Of a stretch of 64,000 nucleotides of DNA, positions 6,988 to 16,066 are shown piece by piece. The first letter of the stretch is position 1, and every line of letters begins with the position of its first letter. A model generated the notes under the pieces. That model ran no database searches. It was not told the DNA's origin and saw only the letters and a list, made by a program, of their open reading frames with translations. The stretch lies in assembly GCA_021299635.1 (NCBI GenBank), contig JAJTFA010000003.1, forward strand, positions 209,795 through 273,794. Direction: 5' to 3'. The translations under genes and the position numbers were made by a program. This stretch comes from Sphingobacteriales bacterium (GTDB lineage Bacteria; Bacteroidota; Bacteroidia; UKL13-3).

Positions 6988-9432
6988 TCAGCTCTTTGGT
7001 TCTGTTTTTCTTCGTCTGAAAAAGGAAAGGCCACCGGCCACTACAATTCCTCCATATAAAGCGATAGAGGCAAAAAATGAAATGCGCTCTCCGGTCGCAA
7101 CTACTTCCGGTTCAAAAACAAATTCTATACGGTGCTTACCTGCAGGAATCTTCATGCCCCTTAATACATAATTGCATCGCAAATAATCTATTGATTGCCC
7201 GTCAATACTTGCTTTCCATCCTTTATCATAATAAATTTCAGAAAATACGGCCAGGTTTTCTGCGCTACTGTTCGATTCATAAACCAGTTTATTAGGAGCA
7301 TAACTCAACAATCTAATAGATGCTGTAGAGTCTGCCGTTGGCGTTAAACCTTTAAGCATAACCGCAAAACGTGTATCAACCACTGCTGTAGTTTTGGTAT
7401 TGAGATTTGTTAGTGAATCTATTTCTGCATCAGCATTGGCAACAGTGAGAATTTTATTTACAAACCATGCATTCCCATTAGCTTCAGGGTTTTGCTGGGC
7501 AAACATATTATTGGCACTATCGCCCACAATAAAATATTTAACATTTAGCATATTGAATGTTTGCATATTGCCACGCGACAAATGAAATTCAATCAACTCC
7601 TGATACCTGCGCATTTTTGCACCATGATATCCGCCAATGGATTTATGCCAGTAAGAGGTGAGGGCATCCTGATCCAGTCGCTGTGTAGTATTGTAAACAC
7701 GGTAGTGTACATCCCTATCTTGTAAAATCATTTCATCGGCTTGTGATTTTGGAAAGGAAGCTTCCAGGTTTTTCTTTTTGTTTTCAAAATCTGAGTCGTT
7801 GAGGTAACGTTTGTCAACGCCCCACAAGTCTATAACAATCAGACCTAACAAAACACCCACAAATAATTGCTGCTTCACTTTCCCGTTCAGATAAAACCAG
7901 ATAAGTGTGAATGCAGCACCTATAAATAGTAATGACCTAAGTGCATCCGCTTTTAGCAAGGCTTCACGATCCTTAACAATCGATTCTCTAAGCCATTCAG
8001 GCAGGCGGTCGTCAACCGGTGAAATGAAGCTAAGAAAAAGATCAGGCATAAATGCAAAAACTGCGCATAGCCCCCCAACAATATAAAAGCTGTACAGTAA
8101 GGGTTTTTTCAAATCGACCGGCTTTATTTTTCCTGAAAGCAAATCGCGCAAGGCAAGCAGGGCAAGCAGTGGAAATGTTGTTTGGGTAATGCACAGAATA
8201 AAAGTTACCGAGCGGAATTTGTTATACAAAGGAAAGTTGTAGAAGAATAAATCCGTTAGTGTCATAAAATTTTTGCCCATAGAAAGCATAATAGCCAGCG
8301 CGGAAATGCCCAGTATCCACCATTTTTCGGAACCTTTGATTACAAACAGGCCAAGCACAAACAGAAAACAAATTATGGCACCATAGTAAATGGGGCCGGC
8401 TGTAAATGGCTGGTCACCCCAGTAAACAGGCATACCCTGAATGATTTGCTTTGCGTTGGGAACCCCATTTTGTTTTAAGATCTTATAGGTTTCGGAAGAG
8501 GTGCTGAGTTCTGCCGAACTGGAGCCGCCATAAAAATTAGGGATGAGCAGGGTAAATGGTTCTGCAACGCCATTGCTCCATTGCAAGGCATAATCTTTAT
8601 CCAATCCGGAGGAGGCAATAGCGGCATTGCCTTCACCTGTAGCCGTTTTGGTAAGTTCTGATTTACCGCGGATACTGTATTTTCCGTATTCCTCTGTAGG
8701 CAGTAGATTATTCGCCCCGGTAGCCACACCAACGGCTGCAGCAACAGCTAAAAATACACCGCAGATAAGTAAGTGTGCAATCTTTTTGTCTTTGGATGCA
8801 ATCACAATCTCGGCTATCATCCACACGCCAATCAGAATCATAAGGTAATAGGTTATTTGCAAGTGGCCTGAAGCCAGCTGCAGCGATAAAGCAATACCTG
8901 TGAGCAAGGCCCCAATGAGCCTGTTTTTGTGTAAAGTATAATTAATACCGGCAAGTACCAGGGGCATAAAAGCGATGGCATTTCCTTTGCCCACGTGCCC
9001 GGCATCAATATTTATAAGGTTAAATGAGGAAAACATAAATGCCAGACTTCCTGCAATGGCCAGCCAGGGCGATACCTCAAAGGTGAGCAATAGGATATAA
9101 AAGCAAATAAACAATAGAAACATAGTGTCTACCGGGTTGGGTAAAACCCTGCTAATAAAAGCACTTACCGTTGATGTGAAATTGTTTTTATAAGATGGCC
9201 CGATGAGGTAGGTGGGCATGCCGCTAAATACAGAATTGGTCCAAAAAGTGCGCTCTCCGCTTGCCTTTTGATATTGTGCAATTTCATTATAGGTAGCTTG
9301 CCATTGCTGCACATCATGTTGTTTAAGGGATTTTCCGGAAAGGAGCGGATTGAAATAAATGATAATGGCCGTAAGCGCAATCATGATGGCTGCCAGGTGA
9401 GGAAACCATTTTTTTTGCAAAATTGTATTCAT
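6988..9432 (-). CDS. YfhO family membrane protein
   Basis: An 814-aa polytopic protein with an N-terminal membrane region of about 12 helices over residues 1-550, and a late soluble domain followed by a final helix and RRRK tail near the C-terminus. Features typical of YfhO include FSGMPTYL after the first long loop, LINIDAGHVGKGNA, and the late YDKGWKASIDG segment with the conserved tail PAGKHRIEFVFEP. In Firmicutes YfhO-type proteins are GT-C enzymes that decorate lipoteichoic acid. In Bacteroidota they are common but uncharacterised. It is the first gene of a two-gene minus-strand unit and lies divergent from the HmuY-like operon. Confidence 0.85.
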   Translation of the reverse strand: MNTILQKKWFPHLAAIMIALTAIIIYFNPLLSGKSLKQHDVQQWQATYNEIAQYQKASGERTFWTNSVFSGMPTYLIGPSYKNNFTSTVSAFISRVLPNPVDTMFLLFICFYILLLTFEVSPWLAIAGSLAFMFSSFNLINIDAGHVGKGNAIAFMPLVLAGINYTLHKNRLIGALLTGIALSLQLASGHLQITYYLMILIGVWMIAEIVIASKDKKIAHLLICGVFLAVAAAVGVATGANNLLPTEEYGKYSIRGKSELTKTATGEGNAAIASSGLDKDYALQWSNGVAEPFTLLIPNFYGGSSSAELSTSSETYKILKQNGVPNAKQIIQGMPVYWGDQPFTAGPIYYGAIICFLFVLGLFVIKGSEKWWILGISALAIMLSMGKNFMTLTDLFFYNFPLYNKFRSVTFILCITQTTFPLLALLALRDLLSGKIKPVDLKKPLLYSFYIVGGLCAVFAFMPDLFLSFISPVDDRLPEWLRESIVKDREALLKADALRSLLFIGAAFTLIWFYLNGKVKQQLFVGVLLGLIVIDLWGVDKRYLNDSDFENKKKNLEASFPKSQADEMILQDRDVHYRVYNTTQRLDQDALTSYWHKSIGGYHGAKMRRYQELIEFHLSRGNMQTFNMLNVKYFIVGDSANNMFAQQNPEANGNAWFVNKILTVANADAEIDSLTNLNTKTTAVVDTRFAVMLKGLTPTADSTASIRLLSYAPNKLVYESNSSAENLAVFSEIYYDKGWKASIDGQSIDYLRCNYVLRGMKIPAGKHRIEFVFEPEVVATGERISFFASIALYGGIVVAGGLSFFRRRKTEPKS

Positions 9433-9671
9433 ATGTTTTTGTTTATATCGGGTTAAACGCCCCTATTTGGCTGAAATAGCGGGATTTCTGTTGCCGAATA
9501 TATGTTTTGTCCGTTAACCCGCAAAATATGATGAGAAACGGCCTTAAAATATAGTGCGGCCTGTTATGTCATAAATGGGTAAAATGGATATTTAATAAGG
9601 ATATGAGCACATAGAATTGATTTTATTTGCACCCACAAAATTAATCTTACTCTTTACAACCAATTTATTCA

Positions 9672-10964
9672 ATGAAAAAATTATTACTAGTTCTCACAAC
9701 TGGCTTGCTTATTATCCAATTGCAGGCGCAATCCACAGATTCAGTTTCAATGGGTGGTGGTTCAACTACTTATCCATTAGATGTGTATTATAATATCACT
9801 ACGGGTGCCAAGGATACAGCCAGAAATACAAACTGGCATATTGCATTCTCCGTGAGAAATGCTCAGCCGCCAATGAATGTATTATTGGCAGCTACCGTGC
9901 GCATTAACATGGCTCGCGGTGTTACTGTTTACAAATCAACACAAGGACCTGCTTCCTGGAATAATTTTGACACAACCAACTGGAGAAACTGGACCTTGGT
10001 TAGAGACAGCGATACCTCATGGGATATTGGAGCCCTAAATCAGGGAAGAACCAATGGCTTTGATTTTGGCTGGGGAGATTATAGCATGAATACGCATCAC
10101 ATTGATGGCAAAGTCATTTATCTCTTTGCTATAAGAAATGGTGCAAATACTGTTTATAAAAAACTAATGATTAATCAGCTAACGCTAGATACAACATGGA
10201 ATTTTACTTTTGCTAATTTAAACAACACAGATAGCAATTACGTGAGTTTTAATAAGGCAGCTTTCACCGGTAAAATGTTTGCCTGCTATAATATCCTAAA
10301 TAAAACTATGGTAGATCGCGAACCTGCAAGAGCTAACTGGGATATATTGTTTACCCGCTACCATGCCAAGGTAAATTATTTGGGGGTTGACACTTTCTAT
10401 AACGTAACAGGCGCGCTTATAAATCCTGAAAATGTAATGGCCGCGCGTGTTTCAGGTGTAAATCGCGACAGTGCCAACCGTTATATGGTTACCGCTTACT
10501 CTTCTCTTATCAATACCATAGGTTGGGATTGGAAGGTTTCACCTATGGGACCTCCAACACTTTCATGGCCAATTGTTGATTCGCTTACCTATTTTATCAA
10601 GAAGGGTAATCTTATTTACAAACTATTGTTCGACAGATTTGACGCAAACCCTAATATGATTGTATTTAATAAATCATCAATTGACGTTACTTCAGTTAGT
10701 GAAACAAGCAATGCTTTTGCCCGTGTCCTGGCATATCCGAATCCTGCTAAAACGGATGTAACTATTGAGGTAACAACAGCGGCTAATAACGCCCTGCTTT
10801 CAATTGTTGACATTACCGGAAAAACCGTTTATGAAATAAATATGGAATCTGCTGATGGTGGTTTTCGTGCAAAGATTTATACCGACTCAATGGGTAAAGG
10901 AATTTATTTCTATAATGTAGAAACCCCTAACGGTATGGTAACAGGTAAATTTATTGTGGAGTAA
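9672..10964 (+). CDS. HmuY-like secreted protein with T9SS type A sorting domain
   Basis: A 430-aa exported protein. Residues 1-20 are a signal peptide ending LQAQ. The body shows HmuY-like elements: YYNITTGAKD, NTNWHIAF near residue 56, and a second ANWDILFTRYH near residue 225, which suggests two related modules. The last ~80 residues form a type IX secretion C-terminal domain with the YPNPAKTDVTIEV motif and a terminal GKFIVE. HmuY proteins bind haem and deliver it to a TonB receptor, and a receptor gene overlaps the 3' end here. Ligand specificity is inferred, as the haem-binding histidines of Porphyromonas HmuY cannot be aligned by eye. Confidence 0.7.
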   Translation: MKKLLLVLTTGLLIIQLQAQSTDSVSMGGGSTTYPLDVYYNITTGAKDTARNTNWHIAFSVRNAQPPMNVLLAATVRINMARGVTVYKSTQGPASWNNFDTTNWRNWTLVRDSDTSWDIGALNQGRTNGFDFGWGDYSMNTHHIDGKVIYLFAIRNGANTVYKKLMINQLTLDTTWNFTFANLNNTDSNYVSFNKAAFTGKMFACYNILNKTMVDREPARANWDILFTRYHAKVNYLGVDTFYNVTGALINPENVMAARVSGVNRDSANRYMVTAYSSLINTIGWDWKVSPMGPPTLSWPIVDSLTYFIKKGNLIYKLLFDRFDANPNMIVFNKSSIDVTSVSETSNAFARVLAYPNPAKTDVTIEVTTAANNALLSIVDITGKTVYEINMESADGGFRAKIYTDSMGKGIYFYNVETPNGMVTGKFIVE

Positions 10965-13011
10965 ATCCTGGTTGAAATACATTGTCTCATATGTCTTAAA
11001 AACGACACTCACCATGTTTTTCATGCTGTTTGTTGTTCCCGGGCCTTTAATGGCGCAGCAGCCTGATGTATCCAAAAGTAAGCAACTGGATGATGTAGTG
11101 ATAACGGGGCAATATGGAGAAAACTCTCTTTCTCAATCGGTTTACAGGGTAAAAGTAATCGGGCAAAAAAGAATTGAGCAGCAAGGTGCAGTAAACCTTC
11201 GTGATTTGTTGAACAATGAACTGAATGTTCGCATTAATAACGACCCTGCTTTAGGAAGCGGTTTGAGTATTCAAGGTATCAATGGTCAGAATATAAAAAT
11301 TATGATTGATGGTGTTCCTGTTGTGGGCCGCGAAGGAAATTTTATCGACCTCAATCAACTTAACTTAAATAATATTGAACGCATAGAAGTAGTTGAGGGC
11401 CCTATGAGTGTGAGTTTTGGAACAGATGCATTGGGCGGTGTAATCAATCTGATTACAAAAAAGGCATACAAGCATCAGGACCAGCTGGGGGCCAAAGTAT
11501 ATTATGAGAATATCGGCCAGTATAACTTCAATTTGTTTACAAGTATCTATCTGAGCAGAGAATGGCGATTGGAGGTAAATGGGTCAAGAAATTTTTTTGA
11601 AGGCTTTGCCCAAAATGAGGATTCGCGGGTAAAACTATGGAAACCACGTACACAATACTTTGGAGATATCAGTATTTCTAAAAAGTTTACCAATTCATCG
11701 CTTAGGCTAACAGGAAGTATTTTTGATGAGAAGGTAACCAACAGGGATTCTGGCACCATTACGCCTTATAGTGCTTACGGAATAGATCAGTACTATTATA
11801 CAAGAAGAACATCAACGGCTGCATTTTATGAGCAAAAACTTTTTAGTAACCACTCTCTGCATATTGTGGCTGCTTACAACCATTACAGACGCATTGTAAA
11901 TACCACCAGAAAGGATCTTGTTACACTACAGGAAAATTTGGTGCCTGATGCCCACCTGCAGGATACGGGTTACTTTAATAATGTAATGAGCAGGGGAACA
12001 TTTTCAAGAAATAAACATAATGCCAAATACAATTACCAGTTAGGTTATGAAGCAACATATGATCAGTTTACGGGTAACCGTATTGTTAGTGGTAGTCAGT
12101 CTATAACAGATATAAGTGGCTTTGCAAGTATGGAGTTAAAGTTTTTCCAGCGGCTGCTTGTTAGGCCAGGACTGCGATTAACCTATAACAGCAAGTATCA
12201 GGCCCCAATTATACCTTCGTTAAATATCAAGTGGGATATTCGCTCGGACTTAAGCCTTCGTGCAGCTTACGGTAGGGGTTTCAGATCGCCAACGCTTAAG
12301 GAGCTTTACCTAAACTTTACTGACCCTGCTCATAATATAAAGGGCAATACGGATTTGAAGGCCGAAAACCAAAACAATTATCAGCTAAGTTTAACCCACC
12401 AGCATCGGTTAGAAGAAAACATGCTAAAAATTGATGTTGCACTATTTTATAATGAAATATTTAATAAAATAGATTTAGTTCTGTTAAACAGCAATACCTT
12501 GGAAGCGCGCTATACATCCATTAGCGATTTCAGAAATGCCGGTACCAACATTATGGCAGAATATGTAGCACCAGATTATGCTTTAAGCTTCGGTTATGCG
12601 CTGATAGGTATTAAAAACACATTTACCGGAATGCTTACTACTGAAAAATATTTTACAACGCATGAGTATCGTTGCAATGCACGGTATCACATTAAAAAAA
12701 TCAAAACGCAGATTGCATTGTTCTGTAAATATAATTCACGTATGCAGTTGTTTCAATACAATATCACAGATGGACTAGTTAAAACGGGTTTTATTAATGG
12801 ATTTGCTCTGCTTGATCTTACCGCAGGCAGAAGTTTCTTTAAACAAAGGCTTACCATTCAAACGGGTGTAAAAAACATGCTGGATGTGATCAATGTTCAG
12901 GCTAGTTTAGCTGCAGGTCCGCACGCACCGGAAGGCAATAATGCTGCTGTGTCTATGGGCAGAACCTACTTTTTTGCACTTCAATACCTATTAAGTAAAA
13001 ACAGAGAATGA
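10954..13011 (+). CDS. TonB-dependent outer-membrane receptor (HmuR/BtuB-like)
   Basis: A 685-aa receptor with a signal segment ending LMAQQP, a plug domain (LDDVVITGQYGE TonB-box-like start, then IKIMIDGVPVVGREG, IERIEVVEGPMSVSFGTDALGGVINLITKK), and a long 22-strand-type barrel with FRSPTLKELY and a C-terminal aromatic end. It probably imports haem or a similar iron compound, because HmuY-like genes lie on both sides. The start is uncertain: TTG at 10954 overlaps the upstream gene by 11 bases, and an internal ATG at 11014 would leave a shorter signal peptide. The stop overlaps the next gene as ATGA. Confidence 0.88.
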   Translation: MWSKSWLKYIVSYVLKTTLTMFFMLFVVPGPLMAQQPDVSKSKQLDDVVITGQYGENSLSQSVYRVKVIGQKRIEQQGAVNLRDLLNNELNVRINNDPALGSGLSIQGINGQNIKIMIDGVPVVGREGNFIDLNQLNLNNIERIEVVEGPMSVSFGTDALGGVINLITKKAYKHQDQLGAKVYYENIGQYNFNLFTSIYLSREWRLEVNGSRNFFEGFAQNEDSRVKLWKPRTQYFGDISISKKFTNSSLRLTGSIFDEKVTNRDSGTITPYSAYGIDQYYYTRRTSTAAFYEQKLFSNHSLHIVAAYNHYRRIVNTTRKDLVTLQENLVPDAHLQDTGYFNNVMSRGTFSRNKHNAKYNYQLGYEATYDQFTGNRIVSGSQSITDISGFASMELKFFQRLLVRPGLRLTYNSKYQAPIIPSLNIKWDIRSDLSLRAAYGRGFRSPTLKELYLNFTDPAHNIKGNTDLKAENQNNYQLSLTHQHRLEENMLKIDVALFYNEIFNKIDLVLLNSNTLEARYTSISDFRNAGTNIMAEYVAPDYALSFGYALIGIKNTFTGMLTTEKYFTTHEYRCNARYHIKKIKTQIALFCKYNSRMQLFQYNITDGLVKTGFINGFALLDLTAGRSFFKQRLTIQTGVKNMLDVINVQASLAAGPHAPEGNNAAVSMGRTYFFALQYLLSKNRE

Positions 13012-14024
13012 TATTATTACGAAATATCGCATACGTTTTGGTAATGATAATGTTCCTTTCATCATGTGAGAAAGAAGAGATACCTGTTAAATTACCTCCC
13101 AGAGATTTTAATGTGCGTATGATGGGTGTTGATTTGGGCACTGAGTATGACAAGCAGGTTTATATCAACCTTAACTCAGGTATTGTTCAGTCTGTAGATA
13201 ATAATTCGTGGGATTTAAGTTTTGATGCAGCACCGGAAGGTTTTACTATTTATATAAATGGTGGTAAGAATGTATTGGTTGCAAATACAGGCAGCACCGA
13301 TTTTTCAGCTGATACAAAATCTTCCGAGCTAAATTGGCGATGGGATGAGGCCTCCGGTAATGCAGATTCACTTGCACTTAGCCATTGGTGTAATAGATAT
13401 AATTACAAAACTTTCGATAGTGTTTATGTTATCGATAGGGGAAAGGGCTCAAGCAGTTCCGATAATTATTTTAAGTTTAAAATAATAGCTGTTACACCTC
13501 AGAAGTATGTTATCTCAGTGGCGGATATGTCGGGCAAATTTATTAAAGAAACCAATATTTATAAGTCGCCTGAGAAAATGCTAGTTTATTTTTCATTCGA
13601 TAACGGAGGCACTTATTATAATTTTGAGCCTCCTATTGATAGCTGGCATTTTAAATTCTTAAGATACCGTTGGATTTATTATGAATTTAATCCGCCCTTG
13701 CTATATCAGGTTACAGGTGTTCATTTAAATAGTACAATGCTTGATGTGGCTATAGACAGTTCGCTTACCTTTTATGATATTAAGTTTAACCAATCCCTCA
13801 ATCCTGCTCTATATTATTCAAATGATAGGGATCAAATCGGGTTTGAATGGAAGTATCCTGATTTTACACCTAATGGTGTTCGATACAGAACCAGAACATA
13901 TATTAACTATTTCTTACGATACAGGTATTTGCCAGACTTGGTATACAAGTTACGTTTTATTGATTTCTATGATGATAAGGGAAATAAGGGATGCCCACGT
14001 TTCGAATATCAACTACTTAACTGA
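13008..14024 (+). CDS. HmuY-like lipoprotein
   Basis: A 338-aa protein with a lipoprotein signal ending FLSSC (lipid-modified Cys near residue 20). The N-terminal half contains KQVYINLNSG, NNSWDLSFDA and IYINGGKNV, the same arrangement as HmuY family haem-binding lipoproteins. The C-terminal half is rich in Tyr and Arg and is not recognised; it makes the protein longer than classical HmuY. The ATG overlaps the receptor stop by four bases, so expression is coupled. It is likely surface or periplasmic and works with the receptor. Haem binding is inferred. Confidence 0.7.
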   Translation: MILLRNIAYVLVMIMFLSSCEKEEIPVKLPPRDFNVRMMGVDLGTEYDKQVYINLNSGIVQSVDNNSWDLSFDAAPEGFTIYINGGKNVLVANTGSTDFSADTKSSELNWRWDEASGNADSLALSHWCNRYNYKTFDSVYVIDRGKGSSSSDNYFKFKIIAVTPQKYVISVADMSGKFIKETNIYKSPEKMLVYFSFDNGGTYYNFEPPIDSWHFKFLRYRWIYYEFNPPLLYQVTGVHLNSTMLDVAIDSSLTFYDIKFNQSLNPALYYSNDRDQIGFEWKYPDFTPNGVRYRTRTYINYFLRYRYLPDLVYKLRFIDFYDDKGNKGCPRFEYQLLN

Positions 14025-14032
14025 AGATTAAA

Positions 14033-14064
14033 ATCTGCTGCGCTGAATTCATTATCTGCTGCGC
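14033..14064. repeat. 11-bp direct repeat at convergent gene ends
   Basis: ATCTGCTGCGC occurs at 14033-14043 and again at 14054-14064. The second copy encodes the last residues of the CNNM/CorC protein on the minus strand. The spacing is 21 bases. It is probably a small local duplication and no function is apparent. Confidence 0.4.
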
Positions 14065-15311
14065 AGGCGAACATCCACTAATTTTGTTTTATCGGTAGAA
14101 ACAATGGTAAATTCAAACTTGTCTATTTCTATAATTTCTCCGCGTCTGGGTATATTTTCATATTTGGCAAGAATGTATCCGCCCAGTGTTTGGTAATCAC
14201 CTTCGGGTATGTTCAGATTGTATTTATCGTTTAGGTAGTCTATCTCGAGGCGGGCATTAAATAAATATTCCTTTTCTGCCAACTGCTTTTCGGTAAGTTG
14301 TTCCACATCGTGCTCATCTTCTATCTCACCAAAAATTTCCTCCATAATATCTTCAATGGTAACAATGCCGGCTGTAACACCCAATTCATCAACTACCAGT
14401 GCAATGCTTTTTCTTGAGCGGGTAAATATATTTAGCAATTCATTAGCAGCCATTGTTTCGGTTGCAATCTCTATCGGAATCAAAATAGACCGAATGGTCT
14501 GTGGTTTTTTAAAAAGGTCTTTCTGGTGCACATAACCGATAATATGATCTACATTATTATTATGAATCAGAATTTTTGAAAGACCTGTATCAACAAATTT
14601 CTTGTATAATTCTTCAACACTTGCTTGTATACTTATGCTAACCAATTCGGTTCGTGGGGTCATGCAGTCGCGAACTTTTACATTGGCAAAATCAAGCGCA
14701 TTCTTAAAAATTTCTGTATCTACATCCGCATCTTCATCAAGATCTTCTACACTATCAGAAATGTATTGATCCAAATCAACCTTGCTAAAAACAGGAGTAT
14801 TTTCGGTAAAGTTGAGTTTAAAAAGATTATTGAGAATGAATTTAGCCAACCATGTAACAAAATGAACAAGTGGCCAAAACAGATAATAAGTAAGCAGGAA
14901 AGGCACAGCCAGCACACGCAATACAATATCAGGATTTATTCTGAACAATGCCTTTGGAATGAATTCGCCCATTACCAAAACAATAATGGTAGATATTACG
15001 GTTGAAATAAATAAAAGCAGAAACTTTTTCTCTGCAATGCCCGGCAATAACTCATGCAGTATGGGATCCAAAAATGCAGCCATGTATATGCCATACAAAA
15101 CCAATCCGAGATTATTGCCAACAAGCGTAGTGCTAATAAAACGAGAAGGATTACTTACAAAGGGAGAAAGTATTTTAGCGGATAGGCTGCCTTGCTTGTT
15201 CTTTAATTCAATTAGTAACTTATTGGCTGTAATAAATGCAATTTCAATTCCTGAAAAAAATGCAGAAATAAGAATGCTGATTGTGATGATAAGAATGGTG
15301 TTTGAATCCAT
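14052..15311 (-). CDS. CNNM/CorC-HlyC family membrane protein (hemolysin-type, CBS domains)
   Basis: About 419 aa from the ATG at 15311 (a TTG nine bases upstream is possible). An N-terminal DUF21/CNNM membrane domain has SAFFSGIEIAFITA at its start and three to four helices to about residue 150. Two CBS domains follow (MTPRTELVSI, then VVDELGVTAGIVTIEDIMEEIFGEIEDE), then a C-terminal CorC_HlyC domain (YQTLGGYIL). Relatives are Mg2+/divalent ion transporters, and GldE belongs to the same broad family. It lies downstream of lptC and a 59-aa membrane protein, an order I recognise as common in Bacteroidota. Confidence 0.88.
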   Translation of the reverse strand: MDSNTILIITISILISAFFSGIEIAFITANKLLIELKNKQGSLSAKILSPFVSNPSRFISTTLVGNNLGLVLYGIYMAAFLDPILHELLPGIAEKKFLLLFISTVISTIIVLVMGEFIPKALFRINPDIVLRVLAVPFLLTYYLFWPLVHFVTWLAKFILNNLFKLNFTENTPVFSKVDLDQYISDSVEDLDEDADVDTEIFKNALDFANVKVRDCMTPRTELVSISIQASVEELYKKFVDTGLSKILIHNNNVDHIIGYVHQKDLFKKPQTIRSILIPIEIATETMAANELLNIFTRSRKSIALVVDELGVTAGIVTIEDIMEEIFGEIEDEHDVEQLTEKQLAEKEYLFNARLEIDYLNDKYNLNIPEGDYQTLGGYILAKYENIPRRGEIIEIDKFEFTIVSTDKTKLVDVRLRSR

Positions 15312-15347
15312 GAGTTCCAAAAATAGGATAAGTACCTCAATTAATCA

Positions 15348-15527
15348 CTATTGCTTACCATCACCCTTTTTTCTGCGGTAATAAAATATTACACCAAATA
15401 GCAAAGCCATAATAAAATATAGATAGCCTTTATCCTTTAATATATGTTCAAAAACACTGATGTAAATGCCAACCAGAAATGAAGTAATTGCCAGAACAAG
15501 CCAGTTATAGAAAATAATGCGCCTCAT
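15348..15527 (-). CDS. Small membrane protein of 59 aa, two helices
   Basis: An ATG-to-TAG frame whose start overlaps the lptC stop as ATGA and whose end is 36 bases before the CNNM gene. The product begins MRRIIFYNW, has hydrophobic segments at roughly residues 9-24 and 35-50, and ends in a basic tail YYRRKKGDGKQ. Coupling, conserved-looking hydrophobicity and absence of any competing gene support translation. I do not recognise a named family. Position suggests a role linked to LPS transport or to its membrane neighbour, but this is only context. Confidence 0.65.
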   Translation of the reverse strand: MRRIIFYNWLVLAITSFLVGIYISVFEHILKDKGYLYFIMALLFGVIFYYRRKKGDGKQ

Positions 15528-16066
15528 TGTTTCTTTAAGCTAATAGTTCCTCTGATTTTAAAAATCTTATATTCTGTAAACTCTGTGTTGGATTCAAGGC
15601 CATCGCCTAAAATAATTTGCTCGGGTGTGGTGATGCGGATAAATTTATCAGTATAAATCTTTTGGGTACTTTCATCCCAAGTCAGTAATTCTGTTCTCAG
15701 GGTATCTCCTTTATTATTCACTAAAATAACATCATCGCTTGCTACCATTTTTCGCTCACGATCCTGACGGATCGCATACTTTGATTTAAGATAGCTTTCT
15801 ACTTTTTTATTCTTGCTCAAAAAGTAGGCCGTCATGCCTTGCTTCATTACTGTTTCATTTCTTTCTTCATTGGCATATCTTTCCATAACCGGAGCAAAAA
15901 CTTTAGCCTTCACATAGCCTGAATCTGTGTAGTGAATAACCATATTCTTACCTGTTTCCAGAGGCATGTTTCGCCTATCAGTCATAACTTTAACCTTGTC
16001 CGCATCATCTACACTGCAGGATATAGCAAGGGTAATCAGCACGACATATAGTACATGTTTAATCAT
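15524..16066 (-). CDS. lptC: LPS export periplasmic protein LptC
   Basis: 180 aa from the ATG at 16066, which overlaps the upstream barrel gene by eight bases. A GTG 27 bases upstream would give 189 aa with a poorer signal. A lipoprotein-like signal ends LAISC. The LptC/DUF1239 core follows: an ETGKNM region, YTDSGYVKAKVFAPVMERYAN, then SDDVILVNNKGDTLRTELLTWD and the TDKFIRI / GDGLES segments. LptC bridges the LptB2FG transporter and LptA in moving LPS to the outer membrane. A Cys lipobox in place of a transmembrane anchor is usual in this phylum. Confidence 0.85.
   Translation of the reverse strand: MIKHVLYVVLITLAISCSVDDADKVKVMTDRRNMPLETGKNMVIHYTDSGYVKAKVFAPVMERYANEERNETVMKQGMTAYFLSKNKKVESYLKSKYAIRQDRERKMVASDDVILVNNKGDTLRTELLTWDESTQKIYTDKFIRITTPEQIILGDGLESNTEFTEYKIFKIRGTISLKKQ

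Noticed and set aside
9433-9671. Inverted repeat (GGGTTAAACG / CGTTAACCC) between the YfhO and HmuY-like genes as an operator
   Set aside because: The arms are imperfect and the site is not near a promoter box I can see; the evidence is too weak.
14625-15005. 126-aa plus-strand frame inside the CNNM gene
   Set aside because: It is an antisense shadow of a clear coding region, with low-complexity composition and no family features.
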